A stretch of 64,000 nt of DNA, taken from the NCBI RefSeq assembly GCF_022180385.2, contig NZ_BQME02000002.1, forward strand, positions 868,001 to 932,000, read 5' to 3'. The first letter of the stretch is position 1. Every line of letters starts with the position of its first letter. The translations under genes and the position numbers were made by a program. The notes beneath the pieces are model-generated. The model worked only from the letters and a program-made list of their open reading frames with translations, was not told where the DNA came from and ran no database searches. Positions 45,100 to 54,584 of this stretch are shown one piece after another. The DNA comes from Paenibacillus sp. L3-i20 (lineage in GTDB: Bacteria > Bacillota > Bacilli > Paenibacillales > Paenibacillaceae).

Positions 45100-46788
45100 C
45101 TAGACTGTTTTTCGTGTGATTTTAATAGAAGACATTTGATCATTACCAATGGAGGAAGAACTTAGATTGTCAGTTGTTACTAATGTTGCGGAACGCCCTT
45201 TATAATCTGCATCGGAGTAGCCAATAACTTCATAAGGACCTACAATCTTAATGGAAGTTACTGTATCGTTCATGTCAATATTTTTAAAGTTCGTAACACT
45301 ACTTGTCAAATGCTTAGAGGTCCCTGAAAAGTTGGAATCCTTGTAAATATATATCCCTTCTGGCGCTAATGGAAAACTCGGATTTGATATCACCTCATAG
45401 TCAATGATCGCTTCTGATACAGAAGCTTTCCCTGCTATATTACCTATGTCTAATGGCAATACGATTGACCCCATATAATCATCCGTGTCTGATGGATCAT
45501 AATCTTTGACTTCCAACCATAATAGAGGATTTACGTTAGATAAAGCAATATGAATGGTATTCGTAGGTTCTGAAAAAGTAGTATTTGCGGTTTTTTGGTC
45601 ACCACCGAAAATGACGGTGTGCGGTACATTTAAAGCCGCATTCTCTTTCATCCACACTTTTTCACTTAAATATCTATCTTGACCTACTGGTGCCACACTA
45701 ATATATATATCAGGTAGATTATTGCTAGGGTCTTTATAAACTTTAGGGGTGACAGATTTGATTGTTACTTTATGTGTCCAATATGGGTTGTACACATACT
45801 CATGAGAGAATGTCCCTAATCCATTAAAGTCGATATCAAATAAATAAGCTGGATCCGTGAAAAAGATTCCTTTTCCTAACGTCCCCTCTTGATCTTTATC
45901 TTTCCAGTTCCAAGGAGCATTTGCATTACCGTAGACTATTGGTAATGTATTTGGAAAAATACCAAAGGATTGAAAAGGTGTATTGTTATAATGAAATTTC
46001 CTCTCCCACAATTCGTCAATTGATAAGATTCCATAATTATAAGTATGTTGCCATTTCGGTGAAAATTGAGTAGGTTCTCCAGATGTAGGCTCACCAAATT
46101 TATAGACAATCCCATCATTTCCAACATCCTCTTTACCTGTAAAAGCTCTAACATCATGCCCGTGGTTGCTACCAGATCCATTAGAAGATATAAAAATTTG
46201 TGGATGGGTTACATCAGAGAAAAGAACCGTTGTACTTTCAATTCCTACATATCCTGGCTGGACATTAGGATCCTTTAAACGATACCGAAGGAAATCAGAA
46301 TGATTTACTGTTTCCATAGCAACAGGAACACCATAATTTCCATCTTTTCGCACTGCCATCATGATTCCTTCTAGGTCATTTTCATGTTTGTCGAAGTCGG
46401 TAGGTCCATCATCACGTACATGATAAAAATAATAGCCTAAAAAGAGATGTGTCTTTGTTTCTTGAATAGAAGCATATACATATGGGACTTGAGGATATAC
46501 CCCTATTGTTTCCCATTGGTTACCCATATTCCAGTCACCGTCTACATTAAATTTTGTAATTAAATCTGCTTTTTCATTATGGTTTGGATTTACATCTTGA
46601 TAAATAACAGGAGAATATTTTTTAATATAGTCTCCATAAGCTTTTCCATCTGTACTTAAGTGATTAAATAAAGAACTTTCGAACAAAACTGAGCTTTCCG
46701 CCTGTTGCACTTTTTCAAGCCCTTGTTCGGTTTGATTGCTCATAAGTCCATGATCCATAGTCACTTCTTCATTCTCATTTAAGTTCAC
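45100..46788 (-). CDS. Vps62-like / C2-like / crystallin-like multidomain protein
   Basis: The 562-aa protein has an N-terminal ~300-residue region like the Vps62/necrosis-associated folds (YSPVIYQDV, a conserved HENDLEG). A C2-like beta-sandwich follows (~360-440; LWLEVKDYDPSDTDDYMGS, with aspartates apt for calcium). A C-terminal beta/gamma-crystallin pair covers ~480-560 (GIYIYKDSNFSGTS..., YSDADYKGRSATL). No signal peptide. GTG 46788 follows AGGAGG. Calcium-dependent membrane or glycan binding and a role in virulence are plausible but inferred. Domain borders are approximate. Confidence 0.5.
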   Translation of the reverse strand: MNLNENEEVTMDHGLMSNQTEQGLEKVQQAESSVLFESSLFNHLSTDGKAYGDYIKKYSPVIYQDVNPNHNEKADLITKFNVDGDWNMGNQWETIGVYPQVPYVYASIQETKTHLFLGYYFYHVRDDGPTDFDKHENDLEGIMMAVRKDGNYGVPVAMETVNHSDFLRYRLKDPNVQPGYVGIESTTVLFSDVTHPQIFISSNGSGSNHGHDVRAFTGKEDVGNDGIVYKFGEPTSGEPTQFSPKWQHTYNYGILSIDELWERKFHYNNTPFQSFGIFPNTLPIVYGNANAPWNWKDKDQEGTLGKGIFFTDPAYLFDIDFNGLGTFSHEYVYNPYWTHKVTIKSVTPKVYKDPSNNLPDIYISVAPVGQDRYLSEKVWMKENAALNVPHTVIFGGDQKTANTTFSEPTNTIHIALSNVNPLLWLEVKDYDPSDTDDYMGSIVLPLDIGNIAGKASVSEAIIDYEVISNPSFPLAPEGIYIYKDSNFSGTSKHLTSSVTNFKNIDMNDTVTSIKIVGPYEVIGYSDADYKGRSATLVTTDNLSSSSIGNDQMSSIKITRKTV

Positions 46789-47432
46789 TGATAATCCTCC
46801 TGTATAAATAGGTTAACAATGCAAGAACGGTCACATAGAATACTCAGTTCTGTTGTAATGTTAAAAAACGCACATAATAACGGAGATGGCATTCAATTTC
46901 TTGTATGTTCCATAAAATGTATTCTTGATAAATCTATTATAGTACGATATTTTAGGACTTTAAAAATACTGCTACATAAATGTCAAAAAGATAAAGCGAG
47001 ATCATTATGTTTTTTATTCGATGCTACTGACGTAGGCACTAACTATCAAACCTCAATTATGTCTAGTCTTTAATATAATATATATGTGTTCGATATCACT
47101 GAATATGAATTATGCAGTTCACCCCAAGTAATGGGGATCAAGCACCAGTCACAGAAATGCTACTAATAACCAAAAAACACTTGAACAACCATGTTTTTGT
47201 CATCTCAATCAAAGGCAGTGTGCTGGAGCACCAATTCTACAAGCTGGCTCAGATCGATTAATTACATGATAATGATTAATTGTAAAAAAATGATGGAATG
47301 AAAGAATGAATGTTGACTTACGCACCAAGTATTAAGAATGGGAAAACATACGTAATTAAACAATTTGTTGAGATGTATCTAGTTAAATAACTCATTTCAA
47401 GACAGAGCTAACAACTTAAAATGTTACAATCC
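46789..47432. other. Intergenic stretch with no supported gene
   Basis: An 84-codon rightward frame (46819-47073) has no ribosome binding site and no recognisable domain. Otherwise I see only AT-rich sequence. Confidence 0.35.
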
Positions 47433-47492
47433 AACTACAAAGAGAGTTGGTGCAGAGAACTTTCTGCATCAACTCTCTTTGTAGTTGCTTCA
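47433..47492 (-). terminator. Terminator of the ehu-ect operon
   Basis: A long inverted repeat (AACTACAAAGAGAGTTG at 47433 and its complement ending 47488) lies beyond ectD, with a minus-strand flank suited to termination. Confidence 0.65.
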
Positions 47493-47529
47493 TAAGATTC
47501 GTCACTAGTTTAATAAGTTAAGTCGGTAA

Positions 47530-48405
47530 TTACTTTCTTGATGCGATGTAGTGAGGTCTAGATGTAGTTGCAGAAAAAGGTTGTTGCAATTTATTTTCTA
47601 CACTGTTGTATACATAGAAAACGTTGCTTCGAGGATAAGGGGAAATATTGCTGCTTGAACCATGCATGAGATTACAGTCAAACAATAGGATTGAACCGGC
47701 TTTTCCTACCGGCATCTCTATTCCGCCTTGCTGCACAAGTTTAGTTAAACTCGCTTGATCAGGCACCCCATATTCTTGTTTACGTAATGATTCTTTATAA
47801 TGATCATCTGGAGTTTGTCCGACACAGCTTACAAATGTGCGATGTGATCCTGGCACGACCATTAATGCTCCATTAAATAACGTATTATCTTCCAAAGCAA
47901 TTGAGCAACTCAATGCTCTCATGTTAGGCATTCCATCTTCAGCATGCCATGTTTCAAAGTCAGAGTGCCAATAAAATTCTTTGCCATTAAATCCTGGTTT
48001 GAAGTTCACTCGGGACTGATGAATATAAACTTCACTTCCAATAATTTGCTTTATTACTGCAGTTAATCGAGGATGTGCTGAAAGATCACTAAAGACTTTA
48101 TTACTTTCATGCACAGCGAAGATCGATCTTACTTGATCCCCTCCTGGTTCTAGAATAACTTCTGGTGCTTCAACAGATTTGCTGGATAACAATAGCTGAT
48201 TAAGCTCAGATTTTAAATTTTCCACTTCATCAGGATTGAAAAATTGCTCTATGAATAAATACCCATTTTCCTCATAAAATGCAAGCTGAGATTGATCAAT
48301 TTCAGCTTGATTCAGCTCATAATTATATACAACAGGATCTTGACGTTCAAGAAATGATGGCTGATCCTGTTTTCTAGTAGGATATTTATCAATAATTTGA
48401 GACAT
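47530..48405 (-). CDS. ectD: Ectoine 5-hydroxylase
   Basis: The 291-aa Fe(II)/2-oxoglutarate dioxygenase converts ectoine to 5-hydroxyectoine. The iron ligands H147, D149 and H248 lie in WHSDFETWH and CNLMHGSSS, and the EctD signature HSDFETWHAEDGMPNMRA is present. It is the last gene of the operon, 29 bp after ectC. The cell should thus make both compatible solutes. Confidence 0.94.
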   Translation of the reverse strand: MSQIIDKYPTRKQDQPSFLERQDPVVYNYELNQAEIDQSQLAFYEENGYLFIEQFFNPDEVENLKSELNQLLLSSKSVEAPEVILEPGGDQVRSIFAVHESNKVFSDLSAHPRLTAVIKQIIGSEVYIHQSRVNFKPGFNGKEFYWHSDFETWHAEDGMPNMRALSCSIALEDNTLFNGALMVVPGSHRTFVSCVGQTPDDHYKESLRKQEYGVPDQASLTKLVQQGGIEMPVGKAGSILLFDCNLMHGSSSNISPYPRSNVFYVYNSVENKLQQPFSATTSRPHYIASRK

Positions 48406-48434
48406 ATGTACTCATCCTTTTTATTTTTTATTTT

Positions 48435-48818
48435 TTATTCTGATACTTCATAAGCACCTTCACTATTGTGGACTTCTCTTCCCGTACAGGGTGGATTAAA
48501 GATACAAACCATTCGCATGTCCGTGCTTCCTCTAAGCCAATGTTTTTCATGATTGTTCAATACATACAACATACCTGCGGTGATAGGAAATTTCTCCCCT
48601 GATTCAATCAGTTCAATTTCACCTTCACCTTCTATGCAATAAACGGCTTCATAATGATGTTTATACCAAATCATCGTTTCTGTTCCAGCTTTAATTATTG
48701 TGTCATGCAGAGAAAAACCAACGCCATCGTCTTTGAGCAATAATCGACGACTTCTCCATGTATCGGTATTTACATCATATTCGGTACCAATCCGTTCATT
48801 TAAGTGTCTAACAATCAT
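48435..48818 (-). CDS. ectC: L-ectoine synthase
   Basis: The 127-aa cupin-fold enzyme cyclises N-gamma-acetyl-diaminobutyrate to ectoine. Typical EctC features are the N-terminal MIVRHLNE, WRSRRLLLKDDG, HHYEAVYCIEGEGE and LRGSTDMRMVCIFNPP. The ATG at 48818 is better spaced from AGGAG than the ATG two codons earlier and gives the usual MIVR start. Confidence 0.94.
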   Translation of the reverse strand: MIVRHLNERIGTEYDVNTDTWRSRRLLLKDDGVGFSLHDTIIKAGTETMIWYKHHYEAVYCIEGEGEIELIESGEKFPITAGMLYVLNNHEKHWLRGSTDMRMVCIFNPPCTGREVHNSEGAYEVSE

Positions 48819-48837
48819 TCTCATTTCTCCTTCTGCA

Positions 48838-50148
48838 CTATAATTTACTTACAAGTGCGTTGTTCTCTACGGCAATATCGTAAATACAGTCGGATAATAT
48901 ACGTAAACCAGCTGCTAATCCAATATGATCGATTGTAAGTGGTGGCATGATCTTGATAACCTCACTATCTGTGCCAGAGGTTTCAACAATTAGCCCTCGT
49001 TTAAATGCAAGTGCCGATATCTTCTGTGCTATATTATTTTCGAAAGCAATACCTTGCATCATACCAAGCCCGCGAACCTCACCATTCAGTTCTGGTACAC
49101 TAATTACAATTTCTGAGAGTGCATTGCGTATCATTTCGCCTTTTGCTTCAATTTCTTCAGTAAAACGTGAATTTTCCCAGTAATCCAAAGCTTGAGCTGC
49201 TGTTACAAAAGCTAAGTTATTCCCACGAAAGGTACCGTTATGTTCGCCGGGTTCCCATAAGTCAAGTTCGGGTTTCATCAAAGTAATCGCCATTGGTAGA
49301 CCATAACCACCGATAGATTTAGATAAACACACAATATCAGGAATAATACCAGTACGTTCAAAGCTGAAGAAGGAGCCAGTCCTACCACAACCCATTTGTA
49401 CATCATCAACAATGAGTAATATTTCATAATGTTTACATAGCTTTGCTAAACCGATTAGCCATTCATTAGAAGCAATGTTGATGCCTCCTTCACCTTGTAA
49501 AGTTTCAACGATAACAGCTGCTGGAAGAGAAATTCCACTTCCACTATCATTCAAAAAACTTTCTATAAACGATAAAGAATTAACATCCTTTCCCATATAA
49601 CCATCATAAGGCATGGATACGGAATGGTTTAATGGTACTCCAGCTCCAAGTCTCTTGAATTTATTTCCTGTAACCGACAAAGAACCTAATGTCATTCCAT
49701 GAAAGGCGTTGGTAAAACTCATAATGGTTTGACGACCAGTCACTTTACGAGCTAGTTTTAGAGCACTTTCTACTGAATTTGTTCCTGTTGGCCCAGGGAA
49801 CATAATTTTATAATTCAATTCTCTAGGTTTAAGAATGATATCTCTAAATTTAGTGAGAAAGATTTCTTTGGCTACGGTAGCCATGTCTAAGCTATGTGAA
49901 ATACCGTCCTCCGTCAAATATTGAATGAGCTTCTTTTTCATTTCCGGGTGATTATGACCATAATTTAAAGCACCTGCACCGGCAAAAAAGTCGATATAAA
50001 CTTTTCCTTCCACATCCCATAGTTGATAGCCTGATGAACGGATAAACTTTGTCGGGAATGATCGACAATAACTTCTGACCTCGGATTCAAGATTATCAAA
50101 TATTAATAAGTCATTACTCGCATGAGTTTGATTAATTAGTTTAGTCAT
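48838..50148 (-). CDS. ectB: Diaminobutyrate-2-oxoglutarate aminotransferase
   Basis: The 436-aa class III PLP aminotransferase makes L-2,4-diaminobutyrate from aspartate semialdehyde, the first step toward ectoine. The PLP lysine is K277 in [10 protein letters not shown], preceded by the cofactor-binding [12 protein letters not shown]. The start directly abuts the ectA stop and ectC follows after 13 bp, so expression is tightly coupled. Confidence 0.94.
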   Translation of the reverse strand: MTKLINQTHASNDLLIFDNLESEVRSYCRSFPTKFIRSSGYQLWDVEGKVYIDFFAGAGALNYGHNHPEMKKKLIQYLTEDGISHSLDMATVAKEIFLTKFRDIILKPRELNYKIMFPGPTGTNSVESALKLARKVTGRQTIMSFTNAFHGMTLGSLSVTGNKFKRLGAGVPLNHSVSMPYDGYMGKDVNSLSFIESFLNDSGSGISLPAAVIVETLQGEGGINIASNEWLIGLAKLCKHYEILLIVDDVQMGCGRTGSFFSFERTGIIPDIVCLSKSIGGYGLPMAITLMKPELDLWEPGEHNGTFRGNNLAFVTAAQALDYWENSRFTEEIEAKGEMIRNALSEIVISVPELNGEVRGLGMMQGIAFENNIAQKISALAFKRGLIVETSGTDSEVIKIMPPLTIDHIGLAAGLRILSDCIYDIAVENNALVSKL

Positions 50149-50685
50149 CTATAGTTGTTCCTCCTTTATTTTTGGTATTGCATCCTTTATAGGTCCAATT
50201 CGAAATAATTCCTCACGTTCATGATCCCTTCCAGGAAAGTAATCTTTACTAAATCCTTCGGAAGTTAGTATATTAGCTTGACGCACAATCGCCCAACTTT
50301 TAAACAGATGCTGTGACGGAACATTAGAAGGCGTAATTGTTGCTTCCATGAATTGAATATCTGAATGTTCGGACACTTCGTCGAGAAGTTTACTGGCAAT
50401 TCTATTCCCACGATAACGTTGATCTACTGCAATCTGCCAGATGAATAATGTGTTAGGGCATTGAGGTTGCCGGAAACCTATAACAAACCCAGCAAGTCTC
50501 CCCTTTGAAGTATCCATCGCAACTCTACAACTTTCAGAAAACCAAGTGCACATCGTTAAATAAAAATAAGCAGAATTGATATCTAATTTCCCACTATCTC
50601 TTACCATCTTCCAAATCATTGAACCATCGGAAACGTTTGGTTTACGGTATGTTATCAAATTTGTCAATCGATTATTGTTGATCAT
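50149..50685 (-). CDS. ectA: L-2,4-diaminobutyrate acetyltransferase
   Basis: The 178-aa GNAT acetylates diaminobutyrate. FIWQIAVDQRYRGNRIASKLL holds the acetyl-CoA loop, and the end (FPGRDHEREELFRIGP) is characteristic of EctA. Its start overlaps the ehuA stop by 4 bp (ATGA), joining synthesis genes directly to the uptake genes. Confidence 0.94.
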   Translation of the reverse strand: MINNNRLTNLITYRKPNVSDGSMIWKMVRDSGKLDINSAYFYLTMCTWFSESCRVAMDTSKGRLAGFVIGFRQPQCPNTLFIWQIAVDQRYRGNRIASKLLDEVSEHSDIQFMEATITPSNVPSQHLFKSWAIVRQANILTSEGFSKDYFPGRDHEREELFRIGPIKDAIPKIKEEQL

Positions 50686-51530
50686 TCAATACCTGCTGCT
50701 ATTCGTGAATTTGCAACTTGATCAGTATGTCCTTTAAGAAAACGAGACAAAAAGGTTTGTAGTCTCGGACTTTGAGGATTCTCAAAGATTTCCTTTGGTG
50801 TGCCTTGTTCAACAATGATACCTCCATCGGTAAAAATAACGCGATCTGCAACGTCACGAGCAAAATCCATTTCATGTGTAATAAGAATCATAGCCATGTC
50901 TCCTTGAGCAGCAATACCTTTGATGACATCTAATACTTCACCGACTAGTTCAGGGTCTAACGCAGAAGTAACTTCATCAAACAGCATGATTTTTGGTTCC
51001 ATCACTAAAGCTCTTGCGATGGCAACTCGTTGCTTTTGCCCACCGGACAATTGTGATGGATAGTGCTTGATATGATCCTGTAAACCTACTCTAGTTAATA
51101 TTTCGATAGCCTTTTTTGTTGCTTGTGCTTTAGACAAATTAAGCACATGAATTAAAGCCTCTGTAACATTACCCAGAATAGTTAAGTGAGGAAATAAATT
51201 AAAATGTTGGAACACCATTCCAATCTTCTTGCGAACATTATGTAAATGCTTTTCGTTTGCCCTTACAAGTTTCCCTCTACTTTGCATATGCCATAGTTGT
51301 TCACCGTCTACTTCAATCGTACCTGAGCTTGGGGTCTCTAAAGTCATTAGTAACCTAGCAATCGTTGTTTTTCCAGAACCGCTAGGTCCGATTAATGCAA
51401 TTTTTTCGCCATGATTAATATCTAAGTTAAGTTCATTTAGGACAATTTGTGCGTCGAACGACTTTGTAATTTTGTTGTATCTAACAATTGGACTTTTACT
51501 AATGTTAGACTGAATATTCTGACTCATCAA
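50682..51530 (-). CDS. ehuA: Ectoine ABC transporter ATP-binding protein
   Basis: The 282-aa ATPase has Walker A GPSGSGKTT, signature LSGGQKQR, Walker B IMLFDEVTS and the H-loop LITHEM. The polar amino acid uptake type fits the EhuA subunit that powers ectoine/hydroxyectoine import. It overlaps ehuD and ectA by 4 bp each. Assignment as Ehu rests on operon context with ectABCD. Confidence 0.88.
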   Translation of the reverse strand: MMSQNIQSNISKSPIVRYNKITKSFDAQIVLNELNLDINHGEKIALIGPSGSGKTTIARLLMTLETPSSGTIEVDGEQLWHMQSRGKLVRANEKHLHNVRKKIGMVFQHFNLFPHLTILGNVTEALIHVLNLSKAQATKKAIEILTRVGLQDHIKHYPSQLSGGQKQRVAIARALVMEPKIMLFDEVTSALDPELVGEVLDVIKGIAAQGDMAMILITHEMDFARDVADRVIFTDGGIIVEQGTPKEIFENPQSPRLQTFLSRFLKGHTDQVANSRIAAGIE

Positions 51531-52198
51531 AATGCACGTCTCCTTTCCCTTTGCTTAACTCGACTTTCTAATCTTCGAACAAGTAATGCAGATGGAAAAC
51601 TCAATAAAAAGAAAATTACACCAACTAATGTAAAAGCTTCAACATACTTAAAAGATTCAGAACCTATAACTTTTGCTGTCATTAGTAATTCCACAACGGT
51701 AATGGCGGATAAGGTGGGCGTTTCTTTGAACAAAATGATTAAGTAATTTCCCATTACTGGAAATATAGGTGGAATTGATTGCGGGAGAATGATACGTGTC
51801 CATGTATGAAATTTATTAAAATTGAGTGCTTTGCTAGCTTCCCATTGTCCTTTAGGAATTGATTCAATACCTGAGCGATACACTTCTGATAAATAAGTAC
51901 TGTAATGAATGCCCAAACCAATAATTCCTGCCAGCAATGGAGAAAGGGTAAGTCCTAAGGTTTGTGGTAATACAAATACAAGTACAAACAACTGGATAAG
52001 AAGTGGTGTGCTTCGGATAAACTCAGTAATCGCATATACTGCTAATGATAACCATTTATAGTTGGATCTCCTTGCCAATACAATCGGTAAACCAAGTAAA
52101 CATGCCAGTATAAAGGCAGCCAGTGTTGCAACTAACGTCGTAGGAATTACGACCAACAGCTTAGGTAAAATGGATCTAGCATATTCCCAATCCCACAT
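51527..52198 (-). CDS. ehuD: Ectoine ABC transporter permease EhuD
   Basis: The 223-aa HisM/GlnP-type permease has five membrane segments and the ATPase-coupling EAA loop near GQWEASKALNFNKFHTWTRIILPQ. It pairs with EhuC to form the channel for ectoine. Overlaps ehuA by 4 bp. Confidence 0.87.
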   Translation of the reverse strand: MWDWEYARSILPKLLVVIPTTLVATLAAFILACLLGLPIVLARRSNYKWLSLAVYAITEFIRSTPLLIQLFVLVFVLPQTLGLTLSPLLAGIIGLGIHYSTYLSEVYRSGIESIPKGQWEASKALNFNKFHTWTRIILPQSIPPIFPVMGNYLIILFKETPTLSAITVVELLMTAKVIGSESFKYVEAFTLVGVIFFLLSFPSALLVRRLESRVKQRERRRAF

Positions 52199-52201
52199 TT
52201 G

Positions 52202-52861
52202 CTACACCCTCCCTACAGCTGCTTTACGTTCAGCATAACGAACAATCAAAGTTAGCACATACGCTGCAACAAAATATAAAATCAATAACCATACTAATAT
52301 TGCTGAAGTACGGGAAATATCATAGGAACGTAACATCATTCCTTGATAAGTAAGGTCTGCTAACGTAATGAGATACACAAGAGAGGTTCCTTTTAACAAT
52401 TCAATTTGTAAATTCCCAAACCCCGGAAGCATCATAGTCCAAGCTTGAGGAAATATAATTCTTCTCATCCGCTGAAAAGGTGTCATATTTAAAGCAATGG
52501 ATGCTTCAATTTGCCCCTTTGGAATAGCGAGAATAGAACTTCTTACCACTTCAGAGCCATATGCCCCGTAATTCAAACCAAGTGCAAGAATAGCAGCAGT
52601 CATTGCTGACATCCTAATATCTAGCACCATGGGTAAAGCGAAATATATCCAGAACAACTGTATAAGAAGTGAAGTTCCACGGAATATCTCAACATATACC
52701 ATAACAATTCCTCTTACTAATCTAAATCTTGATAGCCGACCTAGTCCTGCCGTAATGGCGCAACTGAGTGCTAATATAATACTAAAAAATGTTATGAACA
52801 ATGTTACTTTTAGCCCTTTTAGTAACGGTACCAGTAAGTCAAGAGATAGCAAATCTATCAT
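52202..52861 (-). CDS. ehuC: Ectoine ABC transporter permease EhuC
   Basis: The 219-aa HisM/GlnP-type permease is related to EhuD, with the EAA loop near GQIEASIALNMTPFQRMRRIIFPQ. Five membrane helices are predicted. Overlaps ehuB by 4 bp and ends 3 bp before ehuD. Confidence 0.87.
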   Translation of the reverse strand: MIDLLSLDLLVPLLKGLKVTLFITFFSIILALSCAITAGLGRLSRFRLVRGIVMVYVEIFRGTSLLIQLFWIYFALPMVLDIRMSAMTAAILALGLNYGAYGSEVVRSSILAIPKGQIEASIALNMTPFQRMRRIIFPQAWTMMLPGFGNLQIELLKGTSLVYLITLADLTYQGMMLRSYDISRTSAILVWLLILYFVAAYVLTLIVRYAERKAAVGRV

Positions 52862-53730
52862 TTAATTAACTCTTCTGCAGTAACATCACCAGGAAGTTCT
52901 TGTTCAGTAAAACCAAACTGCTTTAGAATTTCAAGAAGTTCACCGGATTGCTTGAGTTTATTTAACTCAGCATTAAAGGCTTCTCGGAACTCATCATCAC
53001 CAATTCGGAATACGGCTGCCCCATATCCTCTGACACTTACTCCATCAATAATAGGTTGAGTAAAATCCATAACACGTTCAAGATTATCGTCTTTAGCAGA
53101 TTCTAACATGGATTGAAGGGATGGTCCCGTCATCGTTAATGCATCTACTCTATTGGATTGTAGTGCTGATATAGCAGCGGGTTGATCAGGCACTGAAATG
53201 ATTTGTGTTTCAGGTATCCCCACACTTTTTAAGTATTCCAGCTCAATCGCACCTACCATTACAGCTATTTTAGCTTTTGGGTTCGCTTTAATATCCTCGT
53301 AACTTTTAAGATTTAAAGGATTCCCCTTCTTGACGGCTAATGCTTCACCAATGCTGTACTCAGGGTTAGCAAAGGCTACCTGCTTAGCACGCTCCTTTGT
53401 TATAAACATTCCTGCTGTAATCATACTGTATCGATCAGCTTTTAATCCTGGAATAAGCGAACCGAATTCAGTAAGGACTCCATCCATCTGTTTAATACCT
53501 AAATTTGATAAGATTTTACGAGAAATTTCAACGGCTTCCCCCGTTAATTTTCCATCTGGAGTTGCATAAGCATACGGTCGCTCATTAGCAAAGCCTACTG
53601 TGATATATCCTTCACGTTGAGCTTTCGCGAGTGTAGTCTCCGAGCTATCCGCAGGCGTCCCACCATTTCCACAACCTACTAATAGTCCTAACAACATTAA
53701 ACACAGTCCACTGTACATCACTTTAATCAT
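52858..53730 (-). CDS. ehuB: Ectoine/hydroxyectoine-binding lipoprotein
   Basis: The 290-aa substrate-binding protein of family 3 has a lipobox LLVGC (C20), so it is membrane-anchored and faces out. The GFANERPYAYATPDGKLTGE start and a C-terminal EELNKL-type end fit amino-acid/ectoine binders. First gene of the ehuBCDA-ectABCD operon; GAGAGGAG precedes the ATG. Confidence 0.87.
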   Translation of the reverse strand: MIKVMYSGLCLMLLGLLVGCGNGGTPADSSETTLAKAQREGYITVGFANERPYAYATPDGKLTGEAVEISRKILSNLGIKQMDGVLTEFGSLIPGLKADRYSMITAGMFITKERAKQVAFANPEYSIGEALAVKKGNPLNLKSYEDIKANPKAKIAVMVGAIELEYLKSVGIPETQIISVPDQPAAISALQSNRVDALTMTGPSLQSMLESAKDDNLERVMDFTQPIIDGVSVRGYGAAVFRIGDDEFREAFNAELNKLKQSGELLEILKQFGFTEQELPGDVTAEELIK

Positions 53731-53799
53731 TACTTCTTACTCCTCTCACAATAATTTGGTTTAATCTGTTAATAATCGTAACATGAGTTACAAAGATGA

Positions 53800-53910
53800 C
53801 TCACCCCTGATATAAGACCATGTAGAGGGTTCAGGTCCCTTCAGCTGCGATGAGCGGAACTGGTGTATCTCTTCCAGCCTTTTCCTCCACTTTCCTCCGA
53901 AATACTGCTT
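53800..53910 (-). ncRNA. Structured leader upstream of ehuB, unidentified
   Basis: In the 70-180 nt before the ehuB ATG the minus strand contains conserved-looking GC-rich pieces in an AT-rich region: GGCTGGAAGAGATACACCAG, CAGCTGAAGGGACC, TGAACCCTC and GACC...GGTC pairings. It looks like a compact folded RNA or riboswitch aptamer, but I cannot assign a class. Confidence 0.4.
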
Positions 53911-54006
53911 AACTCTTATTTGAGAAAAATCGCTTCATATTAAGAAAACGTTAGATAATCGTATAAAATATATTGTTTTATTAAATATTTGATTAAATAT
54001 GAATGA

Positions 54007-54038
54007 ATTTCGTCATAATTTGCCGAATTTGACGAAAT
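54007..54038. promoter_or_regulatory. Candidate operator dyad in the ehu leader
   Basis: ATTTCGTCA (54007-54015) and TGACGAAAT (54030-54038) form a perfect 9-bp inverted repeat 14 bp apart, about 280 bp before ehuB. It is a plausible binding site for the adjacent GntR-RCK_C regulator. Confidence 0.5.
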
Positions 54039-54227
54039 ATAAATAAGTAACCTCAATAGAGCTTACTTTAATTAACGTTATAAACTTTCGTTTTATTTTG
54101 ATATCTTATCAGGTTTTACCCAGTATTTCTCATTCCCTGGTAAGTCATCAAACTTATCTGTAATTCTTTTTAACTTTGCACTTCCTTGTTCAGGGATGTT
54201 TTATCGTTTGAAATCATCGGAATGCAA

Positions 54228-54253
54228 CAAAAAAAGACCCAACAAATTGGGTC
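54228..54253 (-). terminator. Riboswitch terminator
   Basis: GACCC-AATTTGTT-GGGTC with a T7 tract on the minus strand. An overlapping alternative stem (54248-54268, TGGGTC/GACCCA) could act as antiterminator. Confidence 0.75.
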
Positions 54254-54269
54254 AATTCATATGACCCAC

Positions 54270-54388
54270 CTATTGCTGACGAGGTTAGCTGACGGACTCG
54301 GAATAGATGGTTTCCTACGATCTGGATAGATCGATTCGCCCCTGAATATGGGTCCCCCGTTTTCCAGTCTTGCTGGAAATTTAGCATT
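54270..54388 (-). ncRNA. c-di-AMP riboswitch (ydaO/yuaA type)
   Basis: On the minus strand the consensus elements appear in order: a TGCT/AGCA closing stem, ACGGGGGACCC, GGGGCGAATC, then GAGTCCGTCAGCTAACCTCG and TCAGC. This is diagnostic for the ydaO class, where c-di-AMP binding promotes termination. It points toward ehuB, about 500 nt downstream, and lies just after the regulator gene. Confidence 0.88.
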
Positions 54389-54584
54389 TAATTATTAAAA
54401 TGTAATTTATGACAAATACACTAAACTTACTATATCAGAACATTAAGCATCTGACAACTTCATAATTAATATGAGGTTGTTTGTAATTTTTTTGAAATTT
54501 CACAGATAAAAAAAGCTGTTCCCTTTTGAAGCAGGAACAACCACTTGAGAGAAGTTAACTTGTTAAATGAGGCTTGTTACTTAT

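Noticed and set aside
46819..47073. 84-codon rightward open frame
   Set aside because: No ribosome binding site, no motif, and lies opposite the promoter region of the Vps62-like gene.
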